64,000 nt of DNA from Rahnella ecdela (GCF_019049625.1 NZ_JAFMOY010000133.1:124001-188000), one strand, 5' to 3'. Positions 16,364 to 25,539 are shown, counted from the stretch's first letter. Notes: a model not told the origin generated them from the letters alone. Program-made: numbers and translations.

Positions 16364-18147
16364 AAATTTCAAAAATTTACTCAAACTTACCCAATATTTT
16401 TGAGCCAATTAATTTCAATGATGGTTTTAATGTCATAATTGGGGAGATTCAGCTCCACAGCGATCATGGAAAAGACTCACACAACTTGGGAAAAAGTAAG
16501 CTTGCAGATCTTATCGACTTTGGTTTTTTAAAGAAACGCAGTAAAGAAATGTTCCTGTTCAAGCATCTTGACCGATTTGCTAGTTTTACATTCTATTTTG
16601 AAGTAAAACTTAACGACGGCAAATTTATAACAATACGTCGCTCAGTTTCCGACAATAGTAAAATATATATAAAACGCCATGATTACAACCGTCAGAACTT
16701 TACTGATTTACCAGACAATGAATGGGATTACAAAAAACTTGCGATAGCCAATGCAAAACTATTACTTGACAGCATATTGAATCTCACTTCTATTTCACCT
16801 TGGGACTATCGCATGGCAATTAGCTATGCATTACGTCGACAAGATGATTTTAATGATATTTTTCAGTTAAAGAAATTTGGCTCAAAACATATTCATTGGA
16901 AGCCTTACATTGGTCATTTACTTGGTTTTAATGCTGAAAACCTCACTATTAATTACGAGTTAAAAAACAGCATTGACAAAATCAATGAAAAACTAATTGA
17001 ACTACAGAAAGAAATTGGTTTATATCAAGGTGATGAAGAAGAGATGCTTAAAGACACTTTAAGTGTCTGGGTACAAGAAGCACACATATTAGAGGAGCAA
17101 TTAGATTCATTTAATTTCGATGCAGCAGACACTAATATAGTAGAAGAGTTGTCAGAACACATCGACACAGAAATTGATGAACTAAACAGAATTCGCTACT
17201 ACATAAACACTAACTTGAAAAAATTACGTAAAGCAGAATCAAAGCAACCGACTGATTTTAATATTTCCAAGACAGAACAACTCTTCAAAGAGGCTGGAGT
17301 TATATTTGGGGAGCAGATTAAAAAGTCTTATTCGCAACTTGTAGAATTTAACCACAAAATAACCATAGAGCGTTCAGGTTTCGTAAAGAAACAGATTTAT
17401 GATTTGGAACAACAACTGCTAAGTGTAACTTCAAGACTTACGGAGCTCAATACACAAAAATCACAACGCGTTAGTTTCCTGACAAATACAAATACATTTG
17501 AAAAGTATAAAGAAGTTTCAAATCGTTTAGTGAGAATCAATACTGAAATACATTACATTCATAGCAAACTTGAAATCAGCGAGCAGATAAAAGCTAGAAA
17601 GAGTGAATCAAGGTTACTAAGCAACCAAAAGAGTGAAGTGGTTGAGAAAATAAGATTGGACCGCGAATCTGTCACACACTCGGAGACCTCAATTTACAAG
17701 TTAGTCAAAGAAAACTTTTCCACTTTTGTCAAGCTTGTACTCGATAAAGATGGTCGTATATCGACAGAACAAAATCAGGAAGGCAACCTTGTATTCCATG
17801 CTGGCTTCATTAACGGAGATTTTAATTTTACAAGTGAATCGGATGGCTGCAGTTATAAAAAAATCCTTTGTATGGGCTATGACCTTGCCATTTCCCTAGC
17901 TTATTCAAATAAAAACTTCATCCGTTTCATTTATCATGATGGCGGTCTAGAGACGCTGGATAGCCGTAAGAAGATAGAGTTTTTAAAATATGTTCGCATA
18001 ATACCTGAACTATATGGGATTCAATATATTCTTACTGTAATTGATTCAGATCTCCCTGAAGGGGTGGAATTTACTGAAGATGAAATAGCACTTAAGCTTC
18101 ATGACAATGGGAATGATGGCTTGTTATTTAAAATGCCACCTTGGTGA
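16360..18147 (+). CDS. DUF2326-type SMC/Rad50-like ABC ATPase (ABC-3C)
   Basis: A 595-residue ATPase with split ABC halves. The N-terminus (KISKIYSNLPNIFEPINFNDGFNVIIGEI) leads to an atypical P-loop HNLGKSKLADLIDF (G44 K45 S46). A long coiled coil covers about 200-445. The C-terminal half carries DGCSYKKILCMGYDLAISLAY and FIYHDGGLETLDSRKK (Walker B-like around D527), characteristic of DUF2326 proteins. These are the DNA- or RNA-sensing motors of ABC-3C conflict systems. It is translationally coupled to the middle component. Codon use is AT-rich like the nuclease. A hairpin overlaps its stop. The molecular trigger is unknown. Confidence 0.85.
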   Translation: MKISKIYSNLPNIFEPINFNDGFNVIIGEIQLHSDHGKDSHNLGKSKLADLIDFGFLKKRSKEMFLFKHLDRFASFTFYFEVKLNDGKFITIRRSVSDNSKIYIKRHDYNRQNFTDLPDNEWDYKKLAIANAKLLLDSILNLTSISPWDYRMAISYALRRQDDFNDIFQLKKFGSKHIHWKPYIGHLLGFNAENLTINYELKNSIDKINEKLIELQKEIGLYQGDEEEMLKDTLSVWVQEAHILEEQLDSFNFDAADTNIVEELSEHIDTEIDELNRIRYYINTNLKKLRKAESKQPTDFNISKTEQLFKEAGVIFGEQIKKSYSQLVEFNHKITIERSGFVKKQIYDLEQQLLSVTSRLTELNTQKSQRVSFLTNTNTFEKYKEVSNRLVRINTEIHYIHSKLEISEQIKARKSESRLLSNQKSEVVEKIRLDRESVTHSETSIYKLVKENFSTFVKLVLDKDGRISTEQNQEGNLVFHAGFINGDFNFTSESDGCSYKKILCMGYDLAISLAYSNKNFIRFIYHDGGLETLDSRKKIEFLKYVRIIPELYGIQYILTVIDSDLPEGVEFTEDEIALKLHDNGNDGLLFKMPPW

Positions 18148-18174
18148 TTAACAGGTCATATCCCCCTGTTAATC
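18146..18174 (+). terminator. Hairpin ending the cargo operon
   Basis: GATTAACAGG (18146-18155) and CCTGTTAATC (18165-18174) form a perfect 10-bp stem with a 9-nt loop. It starts on the last two bases of the ATPase stop codon. A T-run (18189-18197) lies further downstream, so it may end cargo transcription before the converging ogr-like gene. Confidence 0.65.
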
Positions 18175-18241
18175 ATATTGTATATATTGATTTTTTAAGT
18201 TTTTATCTAAGAACAGCCGTATCCTCATATCCTATTTTTGG

Positions 18242-18508
18242 CTACGGCAAGGAATCATTTAACAGATTTAAAGCGAATTGACGTTCATCCGGTTTGAGCT
18301 GGTCAATCAGGTATTTCACCAATTTATTGCCGGTAAGCCCACTAGGGCTAAGTGAGTGTGAAAAAGTCGCGTTAAAAACGAACGTATGGCCGCACTCAAC
18401 TTCTGAACAGGCGCAGTATAAATCCGCCAGTTTCTTATCTTTCCAGTCCGATTTTCGAATGGTGGCCGGTGATCCACACTCAGGACAATTAATTTTAAAG
18501 ATGCGCAT
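18242..18508 (-). CDS. Ogr/Delta-like zinc-finger late transcription activator
   Basis: An 88-residue protein with the four-cysteine zinc site of the Ogr/Delta family: CPECGSPATIRKSDW, then CACSEVECGHTFVFNATFSHSLSPSG. P2 Ogr and P4 Delta activate phage late promoters through the RNA polymerase alpha subunit. The start at 18508 (MRIFKINCPECG) follows GGGGGCGG; a start at 18568 is also open and would overlap the portal gene stop (ATGA), so translation is coupled either way. In P2 ogr lies beyond gene D next to the attachment site; here it is the third gene of a leftward P-Q-ogr operon. Confidence 0.85.
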   Translation of the reverse strand: MRIFKINCPECGSPATIRKSDWKDKKLADLYCACSEVECGHTFVFNATFSHSLSPSGLTGNKLVKYLIDQLKPDERQFALNLLNDSLP

Positions 18509-18564
18509 GATTCCGCCCCCGCACGCCAGTGCCAATAATGACGCTGATTTTAGCTTATCTGCGC

Positions 18565-19632
18565 TCATTTTTCGCCCTTATCAGGGCTAATTACGGGGAT
18601 TTCAACGTCAAATTTCAGGTGTAAATGTGGAGGGATCTCCCTGTCGGTGTTGATGCCGTTCATAAACTTACGTTGCAGCGGGATCACCTCGTCCTTGCGA
18701 TAGGTTTCGCGGGCCGTTTCCGGGTTCCCCATCACGGCGCCGTTTGTCGGGATAATACCGGCCAGACCAGCCGGGAACCGGTGGGCAGTAAAAACGTCCT
18801 GTGCGGTAATCCCTTTAATATTCGCAAATTCGTCTTTCGCGCTAACTTCGCCGACCGGCAAAAGCTTCACCCCGTCCGGATCACCTTTCGGAATGTTGAT
18901 AAACATATTGCGAAAGTTGCCCAGCCCTTTGGACTGCTCAATCTTAGTTTTGATTTCGGCTTCCACTTCGCCGGTGATGTTCGGGTCATTGGCATAGAGA
19001 ATAAAGCCCATGTGTGCGCCGTTGTTATAGTAACGACGCCTGAAAATCGTCGCCTCACTGTTGAGTAACACCGAATGGATGCCGCCGATGTAGTCCGGCA
19101 GTCCGTAAACCTGTTGGCGTGGATCATACATTTTGAAGAACACCACGTCGCGCGGGTCGTATACCAGCGGTGGCCCCTCCTGCAATACAGCAAACTCCCC
19201 AGTTTTTCGGCAACGCAGATACAGCGACGGCAGCGGCAGCAGGTCGATCACCTCCCCGAAGACGTTACGAATTTTTAAGACGGCCACGTCCCCGAAGGTC
19301 AGGTAGTCGAAAGCCATTTGTTCCACCTGGTCACTGGACAACCCGCCGCCCAGATAGCCACCGGCCACCATGTTACGCCGTGCATACAGTACGCCACCGT
19401 GCTGGCCGTTAAGGTTCGGCAGCTGTGCCAGGGCCATGCGGTCAATTGGTAAACTCCAATGGTCATAAGCATTGTCATACCAGATATTCAGGTAATCCGT
19501 GCCCGTCGTGAGAATGGGTTCCGGTTCGCCGAAGGTGATAACGCTGCCCTTACCGGCCATCGGGGAAAATGTTTTCGGTCGCGCAGCTGCGGCGCCGTGC
19601 TGTTTTTTTTGCTTACGCTGTTTCGTTGTCAT
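18565..19632 (-). CDS. Portal protein (gpQ family)
   Basis: A 355-residue portal protein of the P2 Q family. Twelve copies form the DNA-entry vertex of the head. Recognisable segments are VITFGEPEPILTTG near the N-terminus, YFEPPISLxxLA-like WSLPIDRMALAQLPNLNGQHG, YYNNGAHMGFILYAND and GIIPTNGAVMGNPETARETY. Length fits the family (P2 Q 344). It overlaps the terminase gene by 4 nt upstream and reads leftward from the shared late control region. Confidence 0.93.
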   Translation of the reverse strand: MTTKQRKQKKQHGAAAARPKTFSPMAGKGSVITFGEPEPILTTGTDYLNIWYDNAYDHWSLPIDRMALAQLPNLNGQHGGVLYARRNMVAGGYLGGGLSSDQVEQMAFDYLTFGDVAVLKIRNVFGEVIDLLPLPSLYLRCRKTGEFAVLQEGPPLVYDPRDVVFFKMYDPRQQVYGLPDYIGGIHSVLLNSEATIFRRRYYNNGAHMGFILYANDPNITGEVEAEIKTKIEQSKGLGNFRNMFINIPKGDPDGVKLLPVGEVSAKDEFANIKGITAQDVFTAHRFPAGLAGIIPTNGAVMGNPETARETYRKDEVIPLQRKFMNGINTDREIPPHLHLKFDVEIPVISPDKGEK

Positions 19633-21437
19633 GCTGCTTGTCCAAAGGCCCAGGTAGACGGGCGGTCAAATTCGTAGTCGATTGGTTCATTTATCACGGC
19701 GTGAGAAATGGCGAAGAACACGTCCGCGTGTCCGGTGGCGTCCGAGCGTTCGGCGACGAACGTCAGCGCGTTGCCGCTGGCCGTTGTCGTCCGGCGTATA
19801 GCCATGAAACTGGCCGGGATTTCGGCGCGTTCATTATTCGTTTCGTCCTGGGCATCTTTGGCCCACTCGATGCGCTTACGTTCCACCACGTCGATCATCT
19901 TCATCACCAAACGGTTTTTACTCTCGACGCTGTACAAAATGGCGTGGGCTTCACGCGGCGCAAACTTCGTTACCAGGTCATATACCCCTTTACCGATGCC
20001 GGTCGTATCGATGCCGATATAGGTGATGTTAAACCGGCGCATCAGCTGTTTGATCTGCTCGGCCTGCCAGCTGAAATTAAGCCCCTGCCATTGGTAAATG
20101 GCGAGAACGCGGAAGCGCTCGCCGTCGTGTATCGGCGGGGCCACTATCACAAAAGTGGAATTGTCCCCCGACCGCGACGGGTCAAAACCGGCCCAAACCT
20201 CACGGTTTCCAAATGGCCGGGCGGCGGTCGTGTCGTAATCTCCCCAGGTTCCCGCATCCACTTCACACGCCACCAGGGCGGCCAGCTTGAACACGGCGTC
20301 CTTACTGTCGACGAACTGGCACATGTAAAGCATGGCGAAGGCGGTCGGATTGTATTTATTGCGCAGGCGCTCAATGTCGACCAGGGCGGCGAGTCCGCCT
20401 TCGATAGCGTCTTCCATGGTGATGATGTAACGCCAGATTTCATCCGGGCAGCGGATGCCCGCTTCTCGCAATGCCTTCTCTTTGGGAAAGACCTTACCTT
20501 TGCGTTTCGGGTCGTCCTCGCTCCACGCCTCCCCCGTCCACACGGTATAGGCCTGGTGAGTCTTAGCGCTGGGTGTTGAAAAATAGGTCGTGCGAAATTT
20601 GTTATGCGTCGCCATAGCTGACGCCACTTCATGCAGGCGGGTGAATTTCGGGATCCAAAACACCTCGTCACCGTACAGGTGGCCGTTAAAGCCCTGCGCC
20701 GTACTGGCATTGGTAGACAAAAACCGCAGAACGGCGCCGTTGCTGAGTCGGATATTTTTCCCGGTCAGCGTCACGCCGAAATGTTGCTGTGCAATCTGGA
20801 CGATGTATTCGCGGAAGATTTCGGACTGTGCGCGAGAGGCCGAGAAAAAGACCTGATTGTCGCCACTGATGACCGCGTCTTCGAAGGCTTCCCAGGCAAA
20901 ATAGTAGGTCATGCCTACCTGGCGGCTTTTCAGGATAAACCGCCAGTCTTCATCCTTGTGCTCACGGCAATGCAGCTGGTAGTCGAACAGATGTTCACGT
21001 GCCCACTCGTCGAGCATTTCTGCCGTGATGCCGGACACGTCGTTTTTCTTATAGCGGCGTTTGCGCCCTTCTTCTGGTTCACCGTCCGGGCCGTGTCCGC
21101 CCTCATAGCTCGCCGCGCTTTTGGCCTTAATCTCGGCCATCTTCTCGGCGTGCTTATTGTGCTGGGCCATCAGCTTGACGTGCTGGGCGACCAGGTCGCG
21201 GAGTTCTTCCAGTTCCAGGGAGGTTTTTTTCTCCCGGCGCGTCAGCTGGTCAATGCGCCGGGCGATCACATGCTCGACGGATTCGACCGGCAGCAGGGAT
21301 GCCCACTGGCCGACGTCCGCCCAATGGTAAATGGTACGCGGCGGGAGGTTTAATTCCTGCGCGATATCTTTCGGCTGCCAGCGTTTAATATATAAAGCGC
21401 GGGCGGCCTCTTTTATTTCATCTGAATATTTAGCCAT
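19629..21437 (-). CDS. Terminase large (ATPase) subunit (gpP family)
   Basis: A 602-residue terminase motor of the P2 P family (P2 590). It begins with a helix-turn-helix (EAARALYIKRWQPKDIAQEL, then LPPRTIYHW). The ATPase follows with SRQVGMTYYFAWEAFEDAV as the P-loop region and LYGDEVFWI as Walker B. The C-terminal nuclease-like part contains AGFDPSRSGDNSTFVIV and YIGIDTTGIGKGVYDLV. The start at 21437 (MAKYSDEIKE) is taken over one 13 codons upstream because the HTH then begins as in P2. First gene of the leftward late operon. Confidence 0.93.
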   Translation of the reverse strand: MAKYSDEIKEAARALYIKRWQPKDIAQELNLPPRTIYHWADVGQWASLLPVESVEHVIARRIDQLTRREKKTSLELEELRDLVAQHVKLMAQHNKHAEKMAEIKAKSAASYEGGHGPDGEPEEGRKRRYKKNDVSGITAEMLDEWAREHLFDYQLHCREHKDEDWRFILKSRQVGMTYYFAWEAFEDAVISGDNQVFFSASRAQSEIFREYIVQIAQQHFGVTLTGKNIRLSNGAVLRFLSTNASTAQGFNGHLYGDEVFWIPKFTRLHEVASAMATHNKFRTTYFSTPSAKTHQAYTVWTGEAWSEDDPKRKGKVFPKEKALREAGIRCPDEIWRYIITMEDAIEGGLAALVDIERLRNKYNPTAFAMLYMCQFVDSKDAVFKLAALVACEVDAGTWGDYDTTAARPFGNREVWAGFDPSRSGDNSTFVIVAPPIHDGERFRVLAIYQWQGLNFSWQAEQIKQLMRRFNITYIGIDTTGIGKGVYDLVTKFAPREAHAILYSVESKNRLVMKMIDVVERKRIEWAKDAQDETNNERAEIPASFMAIRRTTTASGNALTFVAERSDATGHADVFFAISHAVINEPIDYEFDRPSTWAFGQAA

Positions 21438-21613
21438 GCGTCTATTATGACGGGATAAAACAAAGCAATTTATCATTAAATATCGGCAATAGTAGGTTAA
21501 CGCCTTATATCCGAATGCACCCGAAATAAAGCGGGTGCGCGTTATTCCTCAATTCGTAATACTGCCCTCCACAGAATACCGTCTGATAAATTTATTAATT
21601 ATTAAGGTCAGTT
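21438..21613. promoter_or_regulatory. Divergent late control region (P-Q-ogr and O to D)
   Basis: This 176-bp gap is the only real gap between late genes from ogr to gene D apart from about 105 bp before L, so both late operons probably start here. It contains a perfect inverted repeat, GCACCCG (21517-21523) and CGGGTGC (21532-21538), with an 8-bp centre, a candidate binding site for the Ogr-like activator. A T/A-rich stretch (21598-21611) precedes the O start. No strong sigma-70 promoter is obvious, as expected for activator-dependent late promoters. Confidence 0.55.
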
Positions 21614-22711
21614 ATGCCGCAACCTAATTACCGTACTGAATGGCTTTGTATTGCCACGTCGGGCCAGGCTGTAGACGGTCGCGTCATTGAAGCGCAATGG
21701 CTGAATGATGCGGCAGAAACTTACACCCGTAACACTTACACCGCCATGATTTGGCCGCACCACCCGCAGTATGACTTAGGCGAACGCGAATTCACCTGCA
21801 ACCTGGGCGAAGTCGACGCGCTGAAAGTGGAAAACGAGGGCGACGTCACCAAGCTTTACGCCCAGCTCATTCCGAATCAGTTTTTAATCGACGCCAACCG
21901 GATGGGGCAAAAGTTATTTACCTCCGCTGAGTTTATTTCTGACTTCGCAGGGAGTGGTAAAGAATATTTATTCGGCCTTGCTGTAACGGATATTCCCGCC
22001 AGTCTGGGGACGGAAAAATTAAAGTTCATTTTAGCGGGCGAAGAAAAAGATGCCGCGCGCGGAAGTTTAGAAACGTTCAGCCTCGGCACGTTAAAGAATA
22101 ATAAGGCTGAAAAGAAAGAATCCTCTTTATGGGCGAAGTTATTTTCCTCCCGCAAAGAGTTTACGCCAACGCCAGAACCCAATACCGACACTGAAACCAA
22201 CAAGCCCACCGAGGGCGAGGAACAAAAGATGGATGAGTTAAAAGCCCTCTTAGAACAAATGCTCAAAATGATGCAAGACGGCCAGGCAGCTGCCGAAGGT
22301 GAAAACACCGACGCAGATACCCCGGAACTGGCCGCCGACGAAGTCGCCGACGTTGCCGAAAATATCGCGGATGCCGCCGAACAGGTAGCAGAACTGGCCC
22401 AAGACGTTGCCGAGAACCCGGAAGACGAAGTCAAAGCGGCAGAATTTACCGTTGCGAAAGCCAATCTGGTGAAAGCCATGAAGGCGTTTAACGTCGGTTC
22501 CAAACCGGTGAAAACATCCCGCCGTGAACGTCGTCAGTTCAGCGCACAGCGCCGGAAGGCTGATAAACCCCGCACGCCTGCTGATGTGTTTACCCAGTTC
22601 TCTGCCCAGTTGACAGACGTCATGACGAAGCTGTCAGCGCAGGAAAGCGGCGGAACGCGACGTCCGGGCAATGCGCCGGGCGGCAGTAACAAACCCCGCG
22701 AACTGGTTTAA
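21614..22711 (+). CDS. Capsid scaffolding protease (gpO family)
   Basis: A 365-residue protein, longer than P2 gpO (284). The N-terminal serine protease domain keeps candidate catalytic residues D21 (VDGR), H49/H50 (WPHHP) and S104 (FTSAEF). The C-terminal scaffold part is extended by a very acidic, alanine-rich helical stretch (about 205-280) followed by a basic end. gpO scaffolds the prohead and cleaves itself, capsid and portal. First gene of the rightward late operon, 32 nt before the capsid gene. Confidence 0.9.
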   Translation: MPQPNYRTEWLCIATSGQAVDGRVIEAQWLNDAAETYTRNTYTAMIWPHHPQYDLGEREFTCNLGEVDALKVENEGDVTKLYAQLIPNQFLIDANRMGQKLFTSAEFISDFAGSGKEYLFGLAVTDIPASLGTEKLKFILAGEEKDAARGSLETFSLGTLKNNKAEKKESSLWAKLFSSRKEFTPTPEPNTDTETNKPTEGEEQKMDELKALLEQMLKMMQDGQAAAEGENTDADTPELAADEVADVAENIADAAEQVAELAQDVAENPEDEVKAAEFTVAKANLVKAMKAFNVGSKPVKTSRRERRQFSAQRRKADKPRTPADVFTQFSAQLTDVMTKLSAQESGGTRRPGNAPGGSNKPRELV

Positions 22712-22743
22712 GCCGTTTAGCCCCTGTTTTTAAGGAAAACACC

Positions 22744-23778
22744 ATGCACCACAGTCAGCAATTATCTTCCCAGGCGGAGGAGCGTCTTCTCAAGTTTACC
22801 GCTGCCCTGGCGAAATCATACGGCGTGCGTGACACCGCGAAATTTTTCGCGATCACGCCGCCAAAAGAAACCGCCCTGCGCGATGCCCTGCTTGAGCGCT
22901 CGGATTTCCTGCGCCTGATTAACGTCACCGACGTCAGCCAGACCACCGGCCAGGTTATCAGCACCGGTAAGCCGGGCATTTATACCGGTCGTAAGAAAAA
23001 TGGCCGTTTTAGCCGTCCACTGGGCGTAGACGGTAACGAATACAAACTCGCAGAAACGGATTCCGGCTCGTATCTGGATTACAACACCCTGACCAACTGG
23101 GCAAACTCCGGCAGCGAAGACGAATTCTTCCAGCGCATCCAGGCATTCAGCAATGAATCCTTTGCCCTCGACATGCTGCGCGTCGCCTTTAACGGTGTAA
23201 GCGTTGCCGAAGACACCGACCCGGAGAAAAACCCGAACGGCGAAGACGTCAACATCGGCTGGCACAAAATCGTCAAAGACCGCACACCGGCCCAGATTAT
23301 TGCCGACACCGTCACCCTGGGCGGCACCGGCGCCGATTTCGTGTCTTTAGACGCGGCGGTCACTGACCTGCTTCACGCCTGCATTCTGGAACAATTCCGT
23401 AATGATCCGCGCCTGTGCGTGCTGATTTCCGGTGACCTTATCGGTAAAGACGCCACCACCATGATGAACATGGTCGACCGTCCGACTGAGAAAGTCGCCG
23501 CGCAGCTGATGAACCGCCAGATTGCCGGGCTGGACGTTTACACCCCGCCGTTTATGCCAGAAGGCCGTTTGATCATCACCACGCTGGATAACCTGCATAT
23601 CTATACGCAGGCCGGTACCCGCAAGCGTAAAGCCGACTGGAGCGACGACCGCAAGCAGTTCGAAAACAGCTATCTGCGCATGGAAGGTTACGCCGTAGAG
23701 CACGATGAACTGTATGCCGCCTTCGACAAAATCACGTTGGCGGAACCGGTCACCCCACCAGAAACCAACGGAGAGTAA
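22744..23778 (+). CDS. Major capsid protein (gpN family)
   Basis: A 344-residue HK97-fold capsid protein of the P2 N family (357). Typical segments are FFAITPPKETALRDALLERSDFL, QVISTGKPGIYTGRKKNGRF, LNRQIAGL-like MNRQIAGLDVYTPPFMPEG and WSDDRKQFENSYLRMEGYAVE near the C-terminus. The N-terminal arm is probably removed by gpO. It lies between the scaffold and terminase small-subunit genes. Confidence 0.95.
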   Translation: MHHSQQLSSQAEERLLKFTAALAKSYGVRDTAKFFAITPPKETALRDALLERSDFLRLINVTDVSQTTGQVISTGKPGIYTGRKKNGRFSRPLGVDGNEYKLAETDSGSYLDYNTLTNWANSGSEDEFFQRIQAFSNESFALDMLRVAFNGVSVAEDTDPEKNPNGEDVNIGWHKIVKDRTPAQIIADTVTLGGTGADFVSLDAAVTDLLHACILEQFRNDPRLCVLISGDLIGKDATTMMNMVDRPTEKVAAQLMNRQIAGLDVYTPPFMPEGRLIITTLDNLHIYTQAGTRKRKADWSDDRKQFENSYLRMEGYAVEHDELYAAFDKITLAEPVTPPETNGE

Positions 23779-23782
23779 CGCG

Positions 23783-24487
23783 ATGGCCATGTCCCCGTGT
23801 CAACGCCACCGTGCGCAGGTTAAGGCCGCCAAAGCGCTGGACAACCGCGAAGCGCTCACCGCTTCGCCGGTCAGTTTCCACCTGCAAAAGCTGGAACTGC
23901 AAAGCGACGTCACGCAGCTGCGCAGCCTGCCGCGCACAGAAGACCGCGTCGAGTTCAAGCGCGATCACCTGCTGCCGCGCTGGTTGCCGACCGTAGAAGC
24001 CTACCTCGCCGGTGATAAGCGTTATGCAAATCCGGCCCTGGTGTACTGCGTGATCTGGCTGTTTGACACCGGGGAAATGGAAAAGGCGCTGGACTGGGCA
24101 GACGCGGCCATCGCCGAAGGTCAGGCCATGCCTGACAACTTCAAAAGCACCTTACCGGCGTTCGTGGCCGATACCGTTATGGAATGGGCCATCACCGAGG
24201 CAGAGGCCGGTCACAGCCTGGAACCCTACTTCACCCGGACGTTTAACAACATCCGCGACAAGTGGCGGTTGCATGAAGACATCAACGCCAAATGGTTCAA
24301 GTTCGCCGGGCTGTACATGTTGCGCGACGAGAACGGCACGCCGCGAGCCACCGCCGTGGAAGACGTCGACACGCTGGAACAGGCCGACGCCCTGCTCGCC
24401 CAGGCGGAAAAGTTCAACCGAAACGCCGGTGTAAAAACCATGCGCGTGAAAATTCAGGCCCGCATTAACAGCCTGGTCGCGCAGTAA
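23783..24487 (+). CDS. Terminase small (endonuclease) subunit (gpM family)
   Basis: A 234-residue protein of the P2 M family (247). It starts MAMSPCQRHRAQVKAA, the family's usual opening, and is rich in helices: LPRWLPTVEAYLAGD, VIWLFDTGEMEKALDWADAAI. gpM binds and cuts cos with gpP. The start at 23783 follows GGAGAG and lies 2 nt after the capsid stop; an earlier in-frame start lies inside the capsid gene and is rejected. Confidence 0.93.
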   Translation: MAMSPCQRHRAQVKAAKALDNREALTASPVSFHLQKLELQSDVTQLRSLPRTEDRVEFKRDHLLPRWLPTVEAYLAGDKRYANPALVYCVIWLFDTGEMEKALDWADAAIAEGQAMPDNFKSTLPAFVADTVMEWAITEAEAGHSLEPYFTRTFNNIRDKWRLHEDINAKWFKFAGLYMLRDENGTPRATAVEDVDTLEQADALLAQAEKFNRNAGVKTMRVKIQARINSLVAQ

Positions 24488-24592
24488 CGACTACCGCTAG
24501 CCGGGGCGGGCGCGGTGGAGGCATAAAGCCCGTAAAGCTTTTTGGCCGTGGAAACCGTTAGCCCGCTTCTCACATTTTTAGAGGTGTACCCG

Positions 24593-25066
24593 ATGAGCGC
24601 CCCAAGTTTCAGCATCAGCGGCACGCCGGTGACGTATCAGAACGACACGATCACCAACGGCGTGGCGTTCTGGCCCGATTTGAACCTCGCCGAGTTTCAG
24701 AAATCGCGCACCCTGCCCGCCGACCTGCCGCCAGAGATTGCAGGCGTGGCGGTACTGGCCGCCATTGCTGAGGTCAACGACACGCTGGGCGACGTGGTCA
24801 CCTACTGGACAGGCAAGGGAAACGCCAAGGCTAAGGACGTGCCCGGTGCAACGCTGGGCGATGAAAATCAGCTGACGGCGCAGTACAAAAAGGCCGTCTA
24901 TGCCAGGGCGAAAGCTGATTTGCTGGGGGAGTTCGCCACCATCGGACGCCGTGAATCGCATCCGGGACAGGAAAGCACCGACACCCGCGCCAACCTGCTG
25001 GCCGAGGCGGCTTACGTCATGCGCAACATGTTGCAGCTGCCGCGCGTCGGGGTGCATCTGATATGA
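24593..25066 (+). CDS. Head completion/stabilisation protein (gpL family)
   Basis: A 157-residue protein matching the P2 L family in length (169) and position after M. It starts MSAPSFSISGTPVTYQNDTI with GAGGTG 7 nt upstream and contains WPDLNLAEFQKSRTLPADLP and a helical second half (ALYARAKADLLGEF-like VYARAKADLLGEFATIGRRES). A TTG start 17 codons upstream is rejected for lack of a ribosome site. L seals filled heads and forms part of the connector. Its stop overlaps the next start (ATGA). Confidence 0.88.
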   Translation: MSAPSFSISGTPVTYQNDTITNGVAFWPDLNLAEFQKSRTLPADLPPEIAGVAVLAAIAEVNDTLGDVVTYWTGKGNAKAKDVPGATLGDENQLTAQYKKAVYARAKADLLGEFATIGRRESHPGQESTDTRANLLAEAAYVMRNMLQLPRVGVHLI

Positions 25067-25539
25067 GCCAGTTGGAGAGCCTGACCGCATTCATTACCGC
25101 GAACCTGCCCCCGGAGGCCATGCAGATGTTTGAAAGCGCGATGGACGATTGCGAGATCAGCCGCAACGCCAAAGCGCTGGGACTGGGGCAAAGGCGCATC
25201 GGGATATTGCGATACAACGCGCATTTATCCTGGGACAACTTCCCTTACCGGCGTTTTTCGCCCGGCGTGGTGTATGCCCTGGTGTTGGCGTGGATTGATG
25301 AGTACGCCAACGAACTGCACGGACAGTTAAATCTTCCCGACCCCACGGTCGACCCGGAGTTTGACGATGAAGGTTCGTGCATTTTGGACATCGTGGTCGC
25401 CCTGGCTGACCCGATCATCATCAAACCCAGCAACACCGGAGCGATACCGTTCAAGGGTGAGCGCTGGGAGCTGGTCGGCGCCGAAGTCTGGACAGCGACA
25501 GAGGCCGAGATAGTGACGCAGCACGCGGGTGAATCGTGA
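25063..25539 (+). CDS. Tail completion protein (gpR-like)
   Basis: A 158-residue protein directly after L and before S, in the place of the R/terminator gene. It has a helical start (ESLTAFITANLPPEAMQMF), a central GVVYALVLAWIDEYANELH and a beta-rich end. VVYALVLAWI recalls the PVLAWLRVNQ segment of P2 R, but overall likeness is weak. R-family proteins cap the tail tube for joining to the head. Both ends overlap neighbours: ATGA with L and GTGA with S. Confidence 0.7.
   Translation: MSQLESLTAFITANLPPEAMQMFESAMDDCEISRNAKALGLGQRRIGILRYNAHLSWDNFPYRRFSPGVVYALVLAWIDEYANELHGQLNLPDPTVDPEFDDEGSCILDIVVALADPIIIKPSNTGAIPFKGERWELVGAEVWTATEAEIVTQHAGES

Noticed and set aside
15187-18147. Type II/IV restriction-modification or OLD/Gabija-like system
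   Set aside because: There is no methyltransferase, no TOPRIM or helicase motifs; the third protein is a coiled-coil DUF2326-type ATPase with a small middle gene, which fits ABC-3C better.
14946-18241. cos site at the A-to-Q side, as in P2
   Set aside because: No repeat-rich or P2-cos-like stretch was recognised in the short gaps around the cargo; the region before attR is a better candidate, though this cannot be settled by eye.
19569-20579. 336-codon rightward frame opposite the terminase gene
   Set aside because: Antisense shadow of P; the minus-strand frame matches the terminase family throughout.
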